From CALAGJ01 sp964293305 (lineage in GTDB: Bacteria; Bacteroidota; Bacteroidia; Chitinophagales; Chitinophagaceae): a DNA stretch of 36,232 nucleotides. This document shows, piece by piece, positions 24,790-33,985 of the stretch. Below the pieces are notes generated by a model. It was not told the origin of the DNA and did not search any database. It was given only the letters and a program-made list of their open reading frames with translations. Every line of letters begins with the position of its first letter. Position 1 is the stretch's first letter. The translations under genes were made by a program, and so were the position numbers. The stretch covers positions 1-36,232 of the forward strand of contig CAXYYO010000035.1 in assembly GCA_964293305.1 (NCBI GenBank). Direction: 5' to 3'.

Positions 24790-27700
24790 TTAGTTTGTTT
24801 CAATTTTACTGTTCTTGTCTTTTTCTTGTATTACGATATCCAGTTTTGACTGCGCTTCTTCTTTTAATGCAGCAATTGTTGCATTTTCTATCACACTTTT
24901 TAGCGTAGCTTCAGCATTAAAATAATCTTTTTGTTTAAAGTAGATATCACCCAAAAGAATATAGGATTTTGTTATCCAGAAATCATAACTACCACTTTTA
25001 CTGATTACATCAAATGCTGCATTTTCTGCATCTGAATACCTAGTTTGAATATAATTTATTTCAGCTATACGATATCGGGCTTCTGCTGCAAATTCACTTT
25101 TTCCTAATGCTACTACGGCTTTATAACCCGTGAGTGCATCTGCATAATTTTGAGCAGCCTGTTTATCCTTTGCAATAATTAAATTGGCCATCATTTTATC
25201 ATCTGTAGCAATACCTTTTTGCTGCAACAGTTCTTGCGCATTTGGCACTGCTTCACTTATTTTATTGAGTTTGTATTGGCTGCGAAGTAAGCCACGCATA
25301 CTTTCTAACCTGTTTTCCTGAGAGGCAGCAATGGCCTTTAACTCCGTAAAATATTTCTCTGCATCCACATAATCTGACTTTTCAAAATAATAAATTCTTG
25401 CAGTTTGTAGTGTAGCCGCTTCTGCATACTGACTGGCAGTTTTTTCTATGGCAATTTTATAATAAGTAAGGGCGGCATCAAAAGCTTTTTGTTGATTATA
25501 AACAGTAGCTGAAATATAAGCAGCATCGGCAGCATATCTCCCTTCGGGAAACTTAGATAAATAATTTTTAAATCCATTTAAGGCATTGTCTATTTGCTTT
25601 TCTTTATAAGCGTTGTAGGCAGCTATGTAGGTAAGAGAATCTTGCTCATTATAACTAACAGTTTTCCCGTTTTGCTTCATAAAATCAATATAAGCTTCAG
25701 GCCGCTGCTCCGCTATAAAAATATTCTTTACGTACTCTACTGCTTCATTACTTTCTTCGGAGGCAGGGTAGCTATTAACCAATTTTTTGAAGTGATCCAA
25801 TGCTTTGGTATTATCATTAAGGTTGTAATAACTAATACCAAGTTTCAGATAAGCCTGTGGCTTTAATCCTTCCAGATTTTTTGACTGTATTACACTATTT
25901 AGAGGAGATATAGCTTGTTGGTATTTTTCTTCCGTAAGGTAAGTATTAGCCACTTCCATATTTGCTTCACCAATAAGAGCAGAGGAAGGATATTTTTGTT
26001 GCATGGTTTGTAGCAATTCCAATTTCTGCTTTGTATTATCTGATGCACCGGCAATAATGGCTTTCTGAAAATAAGCATAATCACTGCCCGGCAAACTTGT
26101 TGCAGCAAAATTTTGATACATGCTGAGTGAAGTACTCAATTTTTTTTGCATAAAATAACAATCTGCGGCACGCAGGTATGCATCTGCCTGCACACTATTA
26201 CTTCCTGTAGTTACTGTTTTACTTATTTGTTCAAAATAATTTAATGCCTGGGTATAATCTTGCTGCCTCAAATGGCTATAGCCAAGTGTATATCTTGCAT
26301 TTGTGGGAGTTACTTCACCATAGCTAACAGGCTCTAGCATATAGCGCTGCATATAAATGATGGCACTATCAAATATACTATTTCTAAAAGCCAATTCTCC
26401 TTTCCAAAAATTTGTAAATGGCATTTGTTCGGTATTGTACTGAAGGGTATAAATTTTATTAAAAAGCCGTTCCGCTTTATTCAACTGCTGATCATTAATA
26501 TATTCCACGGCCCTGCCATACAAAACTTTTGGATAAATTTTATTGACCATGTCTGTTTTTACAGGTAGGCTTTCTAAAAGTGTTAAAGCTTCATTATAAT
26601 TGCTGGTACGTGCCAGCACATTCACTAATAATTCCTTAGCTTCATTGGTGTAGAAAGATCTGGGGTATAAAGCAGTAAATTCTTTTAATTCCTTCAAAGC
26701 TATATCTGTAAAACCCAATTCGTAACTAAGTTTTCCATAGTTAAACTTTGATACTTCTTTTTGTTGGCCATTACTACTATTGAGCGCACAAAATAGAAAT
26801 GCACTTCTTGCACCGGGTTTATTTCCTGTTTTCAAATAAGCATCGGCTAAAAGATACATACTATGCTGAGCAAGTGTATCCTGCTTGCCACCCAGCTCCT
26901 TAAAGCCTTGTATGGCTTTTGCATATTGCGCAGCATCATAATAACAAAAAGAAAGTTCATATAAATCCTGCCTGCTTACCTTGGCTGTTTTGCTTACATA
27001 AGTTTCAAGATATGGTTTTGCTTTGGCATAGTTTCCTTTCTCAAAATAGAGATGCCCTGCCAACTGCCTCATAGAAAGATCATAGTACTGATTGCCCCTT
27101 TGCAATGCAGCTTCTGTATAGCTGAGTGCTTCATCTTTTTTGCCCGTGTAGTAATAAACTTCGGCTATATAATAGGATATAACGCTACTATAATCCGGGT
27201 GCTGCTCTATAATTTTAAATGCATTAAGTGCTTGGTTATAATTTTTTTCTCCAAATGAAATATAACCGTAGTAATAGTTTGCAGCTGCATAGTTTTTATC
27301 TGAGGGCATCTGTCTTATGGCATCAAATAAAGGTTTGGCTTCATTAAAACGTTGAAGAGAGAACAAAGCATAGCCTTGTTGATATTTCATTTGAGCAATT
27401 TCAGCATTGTTCAAATTCTCAATACCAGCTTGTTCATAATAGGTAATGGCTGATGAAAAATCCTGCTGTCTGTAATAATAATTGCCGAGATGATAGCACA
27501 TCATTTCAATTCTTGGCTCATGGTGTTCTAAATTGATAAAATCCACAGCCTGCAATACAGCAGAGGGATCATTCAATTGAAGTCCACAAATAATAGCATA
27601 ATACTGTGCTTCTATTTGTACAGTGGCAGGTATAGCACTTGTGGCAGTCTGATCCACCACATATTTAAACAATGGATAAGCCAGGCTATATTTTTCCTGT

Positions 27701-27828
27701 TGTATCATTTCCTTAGCCTGCTTAAATGCAGCATCAGGGTCGTTGGAAACTTTATTAGACTGTGCCTGAGCCTGCAATAGCAAAAAGCAAAACAGTATAC
27801 TGATGAAATGCTGATACCTAAGTTTCAT
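24790..27828 (-). CDS. Large periplasmic tetratricopeptide-repeat protein
   Basis: 1012 residues with a signal peptide (MKLRYQHFISILFCFLLLQAQAQ). Almost the whole mature chain is tandem TPR-type helical repeats, e.g. SSAITYYEQAGIENLNNAE, NYNQALNAFKIIEQHPDY, DYTQALNYFEQIS, KYQQAISPLNSVIQ, NTKALDHFKKLVNSYP and DYFNAEATLKSVIENA; perhaps twenty or more units. It is likely a periplasmic scaffold, similar in style to YbgF/BamD-type TPR proteins but far longer. It is transcribed first in a pair with the outer-membrane barrel 4 bp downstream, so a complex of the two is plausible. A promoter and a 5' hairpin are visible upstream. Confidence 0.88.
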   Translation of the reverse strand: MKLRYQHFISILFCFLLLQAQAQSNKVSNDPDAAFKQAKEMIQQEKYSLAYPLFKYVVDQTATSAIPATVQIEAQYYAIICGLQLNDPSAVLQAVDFINLEHHEPRIEMMCYHLGNYYYRQQDFSSAITYYEQAGIENLNNAEIAQMKYQQGYALFSLQRFNEAKPLFDAIRQMPSDKNYAAANYYYGYISFGEKNYNQALNAFKIIEQHPDYSSVISYYIAEVYYYTGKKDEALSYTEAALQRGNQYYDLSMRQLAGHLYFEKGNYAKAKPYLETYVSKTAKVSRQDLYELSFCYYDAAQYAKAIQGFKELGGKQDTLAQHSMYLLADAYLKTGNKPGARSAFLFCALNSSNGQQKEVSKFNYGKLSYELGFTDIALKELKEFTALYPRSFYTNEAKELLVNVLARTSNYNEALTLLESLPVKTDMVNKIYPKVLYGRAVEYINDQQLNKAERLFNKIYTLQYNTEQMPFTNFWKGELAFRNSIFDSAIIYMQRYMLEPVSYGEVTPTNARYTLGYSHLRQQDYTQALNYFEQISKTVTTGSNSVQADAYLRAADCYFMQKKLSTSLSMYQNFAATSLPGSDYAYFQKAIIAGASDNTKQKLELLQTMQQKYPSSALIGEANMEVANTYLTEEKYQQAISPLNSVIQSKNLEGLKPQAYLKLGISYYNLNDNTKALDHFKKLVNSYPASEESNEAVEYVKNIFIAEQRPEAYIDFMKQNGKTVSYNEQDSLTYIAAYNAYKEKQIDNALNGFKNYLSKFPEGRYAADAAYISATVYNQQKAFDAALTYYKIAIEKTASQYAEAATLQTARIYYFEKSDYVDAEKYFTELKAIAASQENRLESMRGLLRSQYKLNKISEAVPNAQELLQQKGIATDDKMMANLIIAKDKQAAQNYADALTGYKAVVALGKSEFAAEARYRIAEINYIQTRYSDAENAAFDVISKSGSYDFWITKSYILLGDIYFKQKDYFNAEATLKSVIENATIAALKEEAQSKLDIVIQEKDKNSKIETN

Positions 27829-27837
27829 ATTAAATGG

Positions 27838-27856
27838 ATAACGGACACGCCGTTAT
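27838..27856 (-). promoter_or_regulatory. Hairpin in the 5' leader of the TPR gene
   Basis: ATAACGG and CCGTTAT form a perfect 7-bp stem around five bases, 9 bp upstream of the ATG at 27828. In the mRNA it would sit just before the start codon and could influence translation or stability. Confidence 0.4.
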
Positions 27857-27900
27857 GATATTTTGTGATAAAATTTTTTATGATATTGTTGAAAACGCCG

Positions 27901-27930
27901 TAAAGGTAGTTTTCATCCATTCAATACAAA
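27901..27930 (-). promoter_or_regulatory. Candidate promoter of the TPR-barrel operon
   Basis: On the minus strand TTTG is followed after 18 bases by TACCTTTA, close to the Bacteroidota -33 TTTG and -7 TAnnTTTG pair. Transcription would begin near 27895 and give a leader of about 65 bases containing the hairpin at 27838-27856. Confidence 0.45.
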
Positions 27931-28404
27931 CATCATTCCGCAGCGTTGTGGATAAACTCAAAAGCATTGTGTTTTTCTACAGAAACCTATTTTTTAACAG
28001 ATGATTCATCAAAGAACAGGCATAACAAAATTGACTTAAACCATCATTTTTATTTTTTTTGGGCGTGTCCCTAGGGGCCGGGCTTTACGCTGCAAATCCT
28101 CGCTACGCTGCGGGTTTTTCGCTGCAAATGAAACAAAGCAAAATTCACGAATACCAAAAAAAATAAAAAATTCATTCGTAATTCCTCACGCAGTTTTTAG
28201 GGTCCATTAGTGGGAGAGATTGCTTCGTTTTGCCTCCTCCCCATAAAGAATCACATTATAGTAAAAAAATTACTTAACTCAGATTTACTTATGCCATTTT
28301 GTTCCAAATTATGCAACCCATATTTTTGTACCGTTTTTTACCTGCATGCAACAGGTGTCAATAAAACGAAGCTTTTCATAAGAATCGCTTAAAAACAAAA
28401 AATT
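27931..28404. other. Divergent intergenic region between the TPR gene and trhO
   Basis: Holds the G+C-rich repeat at 28061-28130 in otherwise AT-rich sequence. A possible 60-codon frame at 28210-28392 has no recognisable features and was not called. No clear promoter box for trhO was found. Confidence 0.5.
28061..28130. repeat. G+C-rich dispersed repeat, copy 1
   Basis: Starts GGGCGTGTCCCTAGGGGCC and contains GGGCTTTACGCTGC and CTACGCTGCGGGTT. A second, more diverged copy is at 33736-33790. It stands out sharply from the AT-rich surroundings. To my knowledge, repeats of this look are common between genes in Bacteroidota genomes. Confidence 0.65.
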
Positions 28405-29448
28405 ATGGCGGTACTACACAACCGGGTTAATAACCGAGAATTAAAAGAGCAGCTTTTATCAGACAATACAGCACGCACCACAATAAGCTTCTATCGTTAT
28501 TTTAATATAGAACACCCAAAAGCTTTTCGAGATTTTTTATATAAAGAACTATCAAACCTATATGTGTTGGGTAGAATTTATATAGCCTCCGAAGGCATCA
28601 ATGCACAAATAAGTGTACCCACCGTAGGCATACAAAATTTTCAAACATTTATTGATAGTATTCAAGGTTTGGAAAATCTTAGACTGAACCAAGCCGTAGA
28701 AGATAATGGCAAAAGTTTTTGGGTATTAAAAGTAAAACTACGGGATAAAATTGTAGCTGATGGCATCCATGACGATACATTCAGTATGCAAAAAAATGGG
28801 CGATATGTAAATGCACATCAAATGAATGAAATGATGAATGAACCAGATACATTTATCATTGATATGCGCAATCACTATGAATATGAAGTGGGCCATTTTA
28901 ATGAGGCCATTGAAATACCCAGTGATACTTTTAGAGAGCAATTGCCCATGGCAGCCGAAATGATGGAGCCGCATAAGGATAAAAATATCATTATGTATTG
29001 TACCGGTGGTATTCGATGCGAAAAAGCCAGCGCCTATATGCTGCACCAGGGATTTAAAAATGTATTTCATTTAGAAGGCGGCATTATTCATTATTCCAAC
29101 GAAGTAAAAAAAGCCGGCATTGAAAATAAATTTATAGGAAAGAATTTTGTTTTTGATAATAGAATGGGGGAATCTGTTTCACACCATATAATAGCTAAAT
29201 GTCACCAATGTGGTGCCCCCTGCGATACACATATAAACTGTAAAAATGAAGCCTGTCATTTGCTTTTTATTCAGTGTGAAAAATGTGCTGTGGAAATGAA
29301 TAGCTGCTGTAGTAATGATTGTAAAAACTTTTTAGCATTGCCCATAGAAATACAAAAAGAACAAAGAAAAGGGATAGACAAAGGGCGCAATATTTTTAAT
29401 AAAAGTAGGCAGCGTATGCAGTCACTTTCAAAACAAACAAATGAGTAA
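28405..29448 (+). CDS. trhO: tRNA uridine(34) hydroxylase TrhO (rhodanese-domain protein)
   Basis: 347 residues, the usual length of the UPF0176/YceA family. An N-terminal acylphosphatase-like domain (TISFYRYFNIEHPKAFRDFL, IASEGINAQISV) is followed by a rhodanese domain with active loop YCTGGIRC (Cys199). The C-terminal part carries a Cys-rich cluster (CHQCGAPC, CEKCAVEMNSCC) around 266-305 that may bind metal. TrhO makes 5-hydroxyuridine at the wobble position of tRNAs using oxygen. Its last 8 bases overlap the start of lipB (ATGAGTAA), so the two are translationally coupled. Confidence 0.93.
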   Translation: MAVLHNRVNNRELKEQLLSDNTARTTISFYRYFNIEHPKAFRDFLYKELSNLYVLGRIYIASEGINAQISVPTVGIQNFQTFIDSIQGLENLRLNQAVEDNGKSFWVLKVKLRDKIVADGIHDDTFSMQKNGRYVNAHQMNEMMNEPDTFIIDMRNHYEYEVGHFNEAIEIPSDTFREQLPMAAEMMEPHKDKNIIMYCTGGIRCEKASAYMLHQGFKNVFHLEGGIIHYSNEVKKAGIENKFIGKNFVFDNRMGESVSHHIIAKCHQCGAPCDTHINCKNEACHLLFIQCEKCAVEMNSCCSNDCKNFLALPIEIQKEQRKGIDKGRNIFNKSRQRMQSLSKQTNE

Positions 29449-30205
29449 ATTACAATGGCAATATATTGACTTGGGATTATCATCCTATAAATCAGCATGG
29501 GATTATCAGGAATCATTGCATGATCAAAAAATCAGTCAAAAAATAAGGCTTACAAAAAATCCCGACCCGTCTGAAACACCAGAACCTGACTACCTAATTT
29601 TTACAGAACACAACCCGGTATATACCTTAGGAAAAAATGGGAAGGATTCAAATGTACTCATCAATACGGATGAGAGAAAACAAAAGCAAATTGAATTTTT
29701 TCATATTAACAGAGGTGGGGATATTACTTTTCACGGTCCTGGTCAGATTGTAGGATATCCTATAGTAGATTTAGAACGCATTAAAACGGATGTAGGTTGG
29801 TACCTCAGAAGTTTGGAAGAAGTAATCATTCTTACGCTCCAAGAATATAATATATCTGCCGGAAGAAGCAAAGGTGAAACAGGTGTATGGATAGATGCAG
29901 ACATAAAGGGCAGGGAAAGAAAAATATGTGCTATGGGCATCCGTATCAGCAGATGGATAACACTACATGGATTTGCATTAAATGTAAATACAGACTTAAA
30001 TTATTTTAACCATATCATACCCTGTGGCATTCAGGATAAACAGGTTACCTCAATTCAAAAAGAACTGGGACAAACAGTAGATATGCTGGAAGTAAAAATG
30101 AAATTATTGAAACATTTCGCAGTTGTATTTGGCATCGAGATTTTACATAAAAATGCAGAACAAGATTTTTTACCGGTCAATGATTCTATCATAGAAACCA
30201 TATAG
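29441..30205 (+). CDS. lipB: Octanoyl-[acyl carrier protein]:protein N-octanoyltransferase LipB
   Basis: 254 residues. The family block RGGDITFHGPGQIVGYPI begins at 91. The catalytic Lys161 is in RKICAMGIRISRWITLHG and the catalytic Cys195 in IIPCGIQDKQVTS. LipB moves octanoyl groups from ACP to lipoyl domains, after which LipA inserts sulfur; lipA is on the other strand at 33986-34909. It overlaps trhO by 8 bp and is followed 25 bp later by a thioesterase gene. Confidence 0.95.
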   Translation: MSKLQWQYIDLGLSSYKSAWDYQESLHDQKISQKIRLTKNPDPSETPEPDYLIFTEHNPVYTLGKNGKDSNVLINTDERKQKQIEFFHINRGGDITFHGPGQIVGYPIVDLERIKTDVGWYLRSLEEVIILTLQEYNISAGRSKGETGVWIDADIKGRERKICAMGIRISRWITLHGFALNVNTDLNYFNHIIPCGIQDKQVTSIQKELGQTVDMLEVKMKLLKHFAVVFGIEILHKNAEQDFLPVNDSIIETI

Positions 30206-30230
30206 CAACGGCATCAACAAATATTAAAAA

Positions 30231-30683
30231 ATGGCACGTATAAAAATTGAACTTCCCAAAGATTTTATTTTCAGCTATACCATGCCGGTGCGCATTACAG
30301 ATTTGAATTATGGCAGTCATGTGGGCAATGATACATACCTCTCCTATTTACAGGAAGCAAGAATGGCTTGGCTAGCAGGTATGGGATATACTGAATTAGA
30401 ATTTGCCGGCACAGGCCTCATTATGAGTAATGCAATGATTGAGTATAAAAAAGAACTGAGATATAATCATATCATAACCATAAAACTACAACCTACAGAT
30501 GCCACCAAATACGGCTTTGATCTTTATTATAAAATTCTCATTCAAAATAATAGCGAAACAATAGCAGCTGCTTATGCTATGACTACAATGCTTTGTTATG
30601 ATTATGCTTCAAAAAAGCTGGCACTTATTCCGCAGGAAGCATTATCAAATATTTTTCCTAAAGATGCTTATTTTTGTAAATAA
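30231..30683 (+). CDS. Acyl-CoA thioesterase, hotdog-fold (4HBT/YbgC-like)
   Basis: 150 residues of the 4-hydroxybenzoyl-CoA thioesterase type. MPVRITDLNYGSHVGNDTYLSYLQEARMAWL at about 18-48 contains the active-site aspartate (Asp23) and the helix that packs in the hotdog fold; MSNAMIEYKKELRYNH is the following strand. Expected to hydrolyse acyl-CoA or aromatic acyl-CoA thioesters; substrate not assigned. It lies 25 bp downstream of lipB and 139 bp upstream of hpd. Confidence 0.85.
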   Translation: MARIKIELPKDFIFSYTMPVRITDLNYGSHVGNDTYLSYLQEARMAWLAGMGYTELEFAGTGLIMSNAMIEYKKELRYNHIITIKLQPTDATKYGFDLYYKILIQNNSETIAAAYAMTTMLCYDYASKKLALIPQEALSNIFPKDAYFCK

Positions 30684-30822
30684 TGATTCCAGATTTTCCT
30701 CATAAAATATTTAAAGATCAGCGATGCAGTTATGTGCTACTGCTGGTTAGTCTTGCTATGCACCCCCTTGTACTATAACATCACAATACAACTTTCTTAG
30801 TTTATCAATTTAAAATCATTTT

Positions 30823-31953
30823 ATGGAAACAATATTAGCACCATTGGCTACGCCAAAAGCCATTGAGGATTTTCTTCCCTTGCAGGGAACAGATTATGTA
30901 GAGTTTTATGTAGGCAATGCCAAGCAGGCCGCTCATTTTTATAAAACAGCTTTTGGATTTCAAAGTCTGGCTTATGCAGGACCCGAAACTGGCGTAATGG
31001 ATAGGGCCAGCTATGTGGTACGTCAAAATAAATTGACACTTGTACTTACCACTCCTATTCGCAGTAATAATGCCATAGCAGATCATATTTACAAACACGG
31101 CGATGGTGTAAAAATGCTTGCATTAAAAGTAGAAAATGCTACTGATGCTTGGCTGCAAACCACTAAGCGTGGGGCTGAAAGCTATATGGAGCCTACAACA
31201 CTTGAAGATAAGGATGGTACAATAGTAATGAGTGGCATTCATACTTACGGAGATACTGTACATCTCTTTATCGAAAGAAAAGATTATACAGGCACTTTTA
31301 TGCCGGGTTATAGAGTTTGGAGTAGTGTATATAATCCTGAGCCCACCGGCTTACAATATGTAGATCATTGTGTAGGAAATGTCGGCTGGAATCAAATGAA
31401 CCCTAGGGTAAAATTTTATGAAGATGTAATGGGTTTTAGAAATATACTTTCTTTTGATGATAAAGATATTTCTACAGAATACTCTGCACTCATGAGTAAG
31501 GTAATGAGCAATGGGAATGGCTATGTAAAATTTCCCATAAATGAACCTGCAGAAGGAAAGAAGAAAAGCCAAGTAGAAGAGTATCTTGATTTTTATGATG
31601 GTGAAGGTGTGCAGCATGTAGCTATGGCTACCAATAATATTATTGAAACAGTAACAGCACTACAAAATAGAGGAGTAGAATTTTTAAAAGTGCCAACAAG
31701 TTATTACGAAGAAGTATTGGATAGAGTTGGGCATATAGATGAAGACATAGCACCTTTAAGAGAATTGGGTATTCTCATTGACAGGGATGATGAAGGTTAT
31801 CTCTTACAGATATTTACAAAACCTGTAGAAGACAGACCAACACTTTTCTTTGAAATAATACAGCGCAAAGGAGCCAAAAGTTTTGGAAAAGGAAATTTCA
31901 AAGCCCTCTTTGAAGCTTTAGAAAGAGAACAAGAAGCAAGAGGGAATTTATAA
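30823..31953 (+). CDS. hpd: 4-hydroxyphenylpyruvate dioxygenase
   Basis: 376 residues, normal for the enzyme. Two vicinal-oxygen-chelate halves are present, and the Fe(II) ligands of the C-terminal half are His182 (YVDHCVGNV), His265 (GVQHVAMAT) and Glu344 (LFFEIIQRKG). It converts 4-hydroxyphenylpyruvate to homogentisate in tyrosine catabolism. No other genes of the pathway (homogentisate dioxygenase, fumarylacetoacetase) are in the window. It is followed by a strong terminator. Confidence 0.96.
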   Translation: METILAPLATPKAIEDFLPLQGTDYVEFYVGNAKQAAHFYKTAFGFQSLAYAGPETGVMDRASYVVRQNKLTLVLTTPIRSNNAIADHIYKHGDGVKMLALKVENATDAWLQTTKRGAESYMEPTTLEDKDGTIVMSGIHTYGDTVHLFIERKDYTGTFMPGYRVWSSVYNPEPTGLQYVDHCVGNVGWNQMNPRVKFYEDVMGFRNILSFDDKDISTEYSALMSKVMSNGNGYVKFPINEPAEGKKKSQVEEYLDFYDGEGVQHVAMATNNIIETVTALQNRGVEFLKVPTSYYEEVLDRVGHIDEDIAPLRELGILIDRDDEGYLLQIFTKPVEDRPTLFFEIIQRKGAKSFGKGNFKALFEALEREQEARGNL

Positions 31954-31976
31954 ACTAAATGGATTCAAATATTGTG

Positions 31977-32013
31977 ATAGTTGCTTCATACAAAATGAGG
32001 CAACTATTTTTTT
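31977..32013 (+). terminator. Rho-independent terminator after hpd
   Basis: ATAGTTGCTTCAT pairs with ATGAGGCAACTAT (one wobble) and runs into seven Ts. It overlaps the last codons and stop of prfA on the other strand. On the plus strand it is a canonical terminator; on the minus strand the hairpin lacks a T-run. Confidence 0.85.
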
Positions 32014-33065
32014 GACATTTTTTCTGCATTTTCTGCCACCTGCAAGGCTTCTATAAATTCATCCAACTCCCCACCTACCACAGCCGGAAGGTTGTAAGAA
32101 GTATGATTGATTCTATGGTCTGTAACCCTACCCTGTGGCCAATTATATGTTCTGATTTTTGCGCTACGGTCACCGGTACTCACCATAGTTTTTCTATGTC
32201 TTGCTATTTCTTCTTCCTGTTTTCTTACCTGCTCTTCATACAGCCTTGTTCTCAGCATATTCATAGCTTTTTCCCTATTGCCAAGTTGGGTACGTTCTGT
32301 TTGACATATTACTACCTGACCTGTGGGTAAATGCGTAAGCATCACTTTTGTTTCAACTTTATTTACATTCTGCCCACCCGCACCACCACTACGGGAAGTT
32401 TCCATTTTTACTTCAGATTCTTTCAACTCAAAGTCCACTTCCTCTGCCTCTGGTAGCACAGCTACAGTGGCCGCTGAGGTGTGTACACGACCTTGTGTTT
32501 CAGTATTAGGTACACGTTGTACACGGTGAACACCACTTTCAAATTTTAAAGTGCCATATACATCCTCACCAGTTACTTCTACTACCACTTCTTTATAACC
32601 GCCTACGGTACCTTCATTTTCACTGGCAATAGCAGTTTTCCAGCCTTTTTTTGCACAATATCTGAGGTACATATTGAGCAAATCACCAGCAAAAAGGCTT
32701 GCTTCATCGCCTCCTGTACCAGCTCTTATTTCTAATATCGCATTTTTATCGTCCTGCGGATCTTTTGGTATGAGTAGTTGAGTAAGTTGTTTTTCTAGAC
32801 TGTCTTTTTGAATTTCTAAATCCGGCAATTCCATTTTTGCTAATTCTCTCATTTCATCATCATGAGAGTTAAGACTTTCTTTTGCAAAATCATAATCAGC
32901 TGTTACTTTAATGTACTGCTCATAAGGGTTTACAATTTTTTCAAGATCTCTATATTCTTTGCTAAGGCGTCCAAACTCCTTTTGATTGGCAATAATTTCC
33001 GGGTTTGTAAGTGCTACACCTACTTGTTGAAAACGGGCTTTTATTGCATCTAATTGATCAGTCAT
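32004..33065 (-). CDS. prfA: Peptide chain release factor 1
   Basis: 353 residues, normal for RF1. The GGQ motif is at 230-232 (RSGGAGGQNVNK), and the codon-recognition tripeptide of RF1 is PNT at 186-188 (RVPNTETQGRVHTS), which marks it as RF1 rather than RF2. RAGTGGDEASLFAGDLL is also conserved. It ends translation at UAA and UAG. The gene itself ends in TAG. A membrane-anchor gene lies 75 bp upstream on the same strand; no prmC methyltransferase gene is adjacent. Confidence 0.97.
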   Translation of the reverse strand: MTDQLDAIKARFQQVGVALTNPEIIANQKEFGRLSKEYRDLEKIVNPYEQYIKVTADYDFAKESLNSHDDEMRELAKMELPDLEIQKDSLEKQLTQLLIPKDPQDDKNAILEIRAGTGGDEASLFAGDLLNMYLRYCAKKGWKTAIASENEGTVGGYKEVVVEVTGEDVYGTLKFESGVHRVQRVPNTETQGRVHTSAATVAVLPEAEEVDFELKESEVKMETSRSGGAGGQNVNKVETKVMLTHLPTGQVVICQTERTQLGNREKAMNMLRTRLYEEQVRKQEEEIARHRKTMVSTGDRSAKIRTYNWPQGRVTDHRINHTSYNLPAVVGGELDEFIEALQVAENAEKMSKK

Positions 33066-33140
33066 ATATTATTGAAGCCGGCTATCCGGCATTTTTTTGG
33101 CTGGCAAAAATAGGGTGTCTGTTTTAGAATTAAAACCGGA

Positions 33141-33536
33141 TTATTCTGTGGCTAAATCTTCCTTTGGCAGCACAATGGCAGTGGTGTCTTTAATGAGAGG
33201 ATTTTTTCCTTCAAGTACTGTTCGCAAATCTTTTAGATATTGGTCTTTAAAATGAATAGCATTTTCCAATGAATCCGTTTTAATTTTCAATTGTTGAAGT
33301 TCTGCAGAGTTTTCCTTTTTGCCATATCCAGGTATATAATATTTGAGCGGTGTAAATACAAGTATTGCAACAGTAAAACCTATTAATAATACAAAAATGC
33401 TACTCATTACTATATATACACTCCTTCTGGAAAGTCTAAATGTAGCTATCTCCTCAAATGTATCATCATTCATAATCAGTAATCGATAGCGATTACGAAG
33501 ACGACTGATTGTTGATATCGTTTTGCTTTTTTCCAT
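33141..33536 (-). CDS. Single-pass membrane protein resembling the N-terminus of M23 peptidases, without the peptidase
   Basis: 131 residues. RLRNRYRLLIMNDDTFEEIATFRLSRRSVY (about 12-41), a transmembrane helix (about 41-62), FTPLKYYIPGY, then a short coiled coil (76-108). This arrangement matches, from family memory, the N-terminal third of Bacteroidota M23/LytM-type cell-wall peptidases, which normally continue for about 200 more residues. Here a stop follows and only 75 bp remain before prfA, so the peptidase domain is absent. It may be a natural anchor or regulatory homologue rather than a decayed gene, because the frame is intact. Confidence 0.7.
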   Translation of the reverse strand: MEKSKTISTISRLRNRYRLLIMNDDTFEEIATFRLSRRSVYIVMSSIFVLLIGFTVAILVFTPLKYYIPGYGKKENSAELQQLKIKTDSLENAIHFKDQYLKDLRTVLEGKNPLIKDTTAIVLPKEDLATE

Positions 33537-33985
33537 TATAGGCTGTGAAGGTATGATTAATTAGAAAATGATTAAAACAGTATACCTTTAAAATCAATTT
33601 AAATGATGATAAATATTATTGAAATTTTGTATCAATACCTACAAATGGTGCAATCATTCATCTAGAAATCACATCCAATTGTTATTCATTTCAATAAAAA
33701 TATCATGCTTTATTATGGGAATAATGAGATATGGTCTAGTCTCCTAGGGCCAGGCTTTACAATAGAAATTCTCACTGCGCTGCGGGTTGCGTAAACTGTT
33801 ATTGGAATGATTAGATATAGTTAAAAAGAAATCTTAGATACTGTATTTTTTCATAGTATGATTTAAATAAAAAGTACCATGAAAAAGTAAACAGGATGGA
33901 GGATTCAACTTATAATCATAATAAGCATATCATTACAACAAGATAACATCAAATGGAATAATAAACCTACAATTAATTCACCAAT
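33537..33985. other. Intergenic stretch between lipA and the M23-anchor-like gene
   Basis: 449 bp, AT-rich, without a credible reading frame. It holds the second copy of the G+C-rich repeat at 33736-33790. A weak inverted repeat (TCATAGTA with TACCATGA) lies near 33852-33882. No clear promoter box was identified. Confidence 0.5.
33736..33790. repeat. G+C-rich dispersed repeat, copy 2
   Basis: Shares CCTAGGGCCAGGCTTTAC and CGCTGCGGGTT with the copy at 28061-28130 in the same orientation and order, with several substitutions and small length differences between. Confidence 0.6.

Noticed and set aside
28210..28392. 60-codon plus-strand frame upstream of trhO
   Set aside because: Cys- and Phe-rich translation without domain, next to a repeat, in an AT-rich intergenic region.
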